The notes beneath the pieces are model-generated. The model worked only from the letters and a program-made list of their open reading frames with translations, searched no databases and was not told the origin of the DNA. 64,000 nucleotides of DNA from Shewanella frigidimarina (lineage in GTDB: Bacteria; Pseudomonadota; Gammaproteobacteria; Enterobacterales; Shewanellaceae), in NCBI RefSeq assembly GCF_003797125.1, contig NZ_RKKE01000002.1, positions 905,661-969,660 of the forward strand, given 5' to 3'. Of this stretch, positions 63,835-64,000 are shown piece by piece. Numbering within the stretch: position 1 is the stretch's first letter; the number at the start of each line of letters is the position of its first letter. The position numbers and the translations under genes are program-made.

Positions 63835-64000
63835 TTAATCAAGAAAGCTAAACATATCATCAACTTCAGCATACTCGTCGGTGACCTGGTTCTTTTCTTT
63901 CGCCTGTATCACTAACTCGCTGGCAAACTGGCTGATAATTAGCTGCCAGTCAGAGCCGGTGTTACGCAGCATGTTCTTAATCGCCTTTTCAACATTAGGC
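63835..64000 (-). CDS. C-terminal fragment of an unknown gene (cut by window edge)
   Basis: The last 54 residues are visible: PNVEKAIKNMLRNTGSDWQ... VDDMFSFLD, then TAA at 63835-63837. Acidic C terminus ending in aromatic/hydrophobic DMFSFLD. No family recognised. Same operon as the 297-residue protein. Confidence 0.6.
   Translation of the reverse strand, partial: PNVEKAIKNMLRNTGSDWQLIISQFASELVIQAKEKNQVTDEYAEVDDMFSFLD

Overview
The window looks like a stretch of chromosome from a marine gammaproteobacterium, most likely Shewanella or a close relative. This is inferred from gene content and style: a fused formate dehydrogenase, paired photolyase genes with a DUF2256 gene between them, a TonB receptor/YfiR/GGDEF-EAL operon, a short CstA, a VF530-type protein, a proBA operon led by putP, many LysR regulators and moderately AT-rich DNA. 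No rRNA, tRNA, phage, transposase or CRISPR array was seen. Two genes are cut by the window edges (left: MDR oxidoreductase; right: unknown).

Layout. 1-5.2 kb: a CurA-like oxidoreductase divergent from an OhrR-like MarR regulator, a PAS-GGDEF enzyme, an exported amidohydrolase and a ketopantoate-reductase-like protein. 5.4-9.1 kb: a 1102-residue winged-helix/NTPase/TM/TPR protein followed by a small partner-like gene and a strong terminator. 9.6-14.7 kb: a second PAS-GGDEF protein, a BASS transporter, an aldolase/adducin protein divergent from a LysR regulator, and a SIMPL protein. 15.1-22.2 kb: a 1400-residue formate dehydrogenase fusion, a tandem array of about 121-bp repeats, then a SulP transporter with a tandem universal stress protein. 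22.7-29.2 kb: sulfotransferase, an Lgt resembling the Bacteroidetes type, pseudouridine synthase, DUF2057 protein, a minisatellite, YbaK, a TDT transporter and its divergent LysR gene. 29.2-31.0 kb: an AT-rich DUF4238 gene bracketed by two inverted copies of a structured element of about 290 bp. 31.2-36.3 kb: an SDR gene divergent from a light-repair set (photolyase, DUF2256, Fe-S photolyase) and a LysR gene. 36.4-44.4 kb: hydrolase and M14 peptidase pair, NapH-like ferredoxin, CstA, penicillin-acylase lipoprotein. 44.8-50.3 kb: VF530 protein, then the TonB receptor-YfiR-GGDEF/EAL operon. 50.5-52.2 kb: acuI and acuR with matching operators. 53.0-58.0 kb: small membrane ORF, putP, proB, proA, proC. 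58.1-64 kb: Nudix, a membrane GGDEF protein, a DAACS symporter, a VOC protein and two genes of unknown function.

How the genes work together. Four c-di-GMP enzymes lie in 64 kb, one tied to a periplasmic inhibitor and an outer-membrane receptor. Proline uptake and synthesis genes form one unit behind a terminator-like leader. Stress themes recur: light damage, peroxide and acrylate. The most promising under-described items are the inverted-repeat-bounded DUF4238 island, the wHTH-NTPase-TPR protein with its partner, the structured leader and 58-residue protein upstream of putP, and the TonB-YfiR-DGC/PDE operon. All functions are read from sequence by eye; no search was run.
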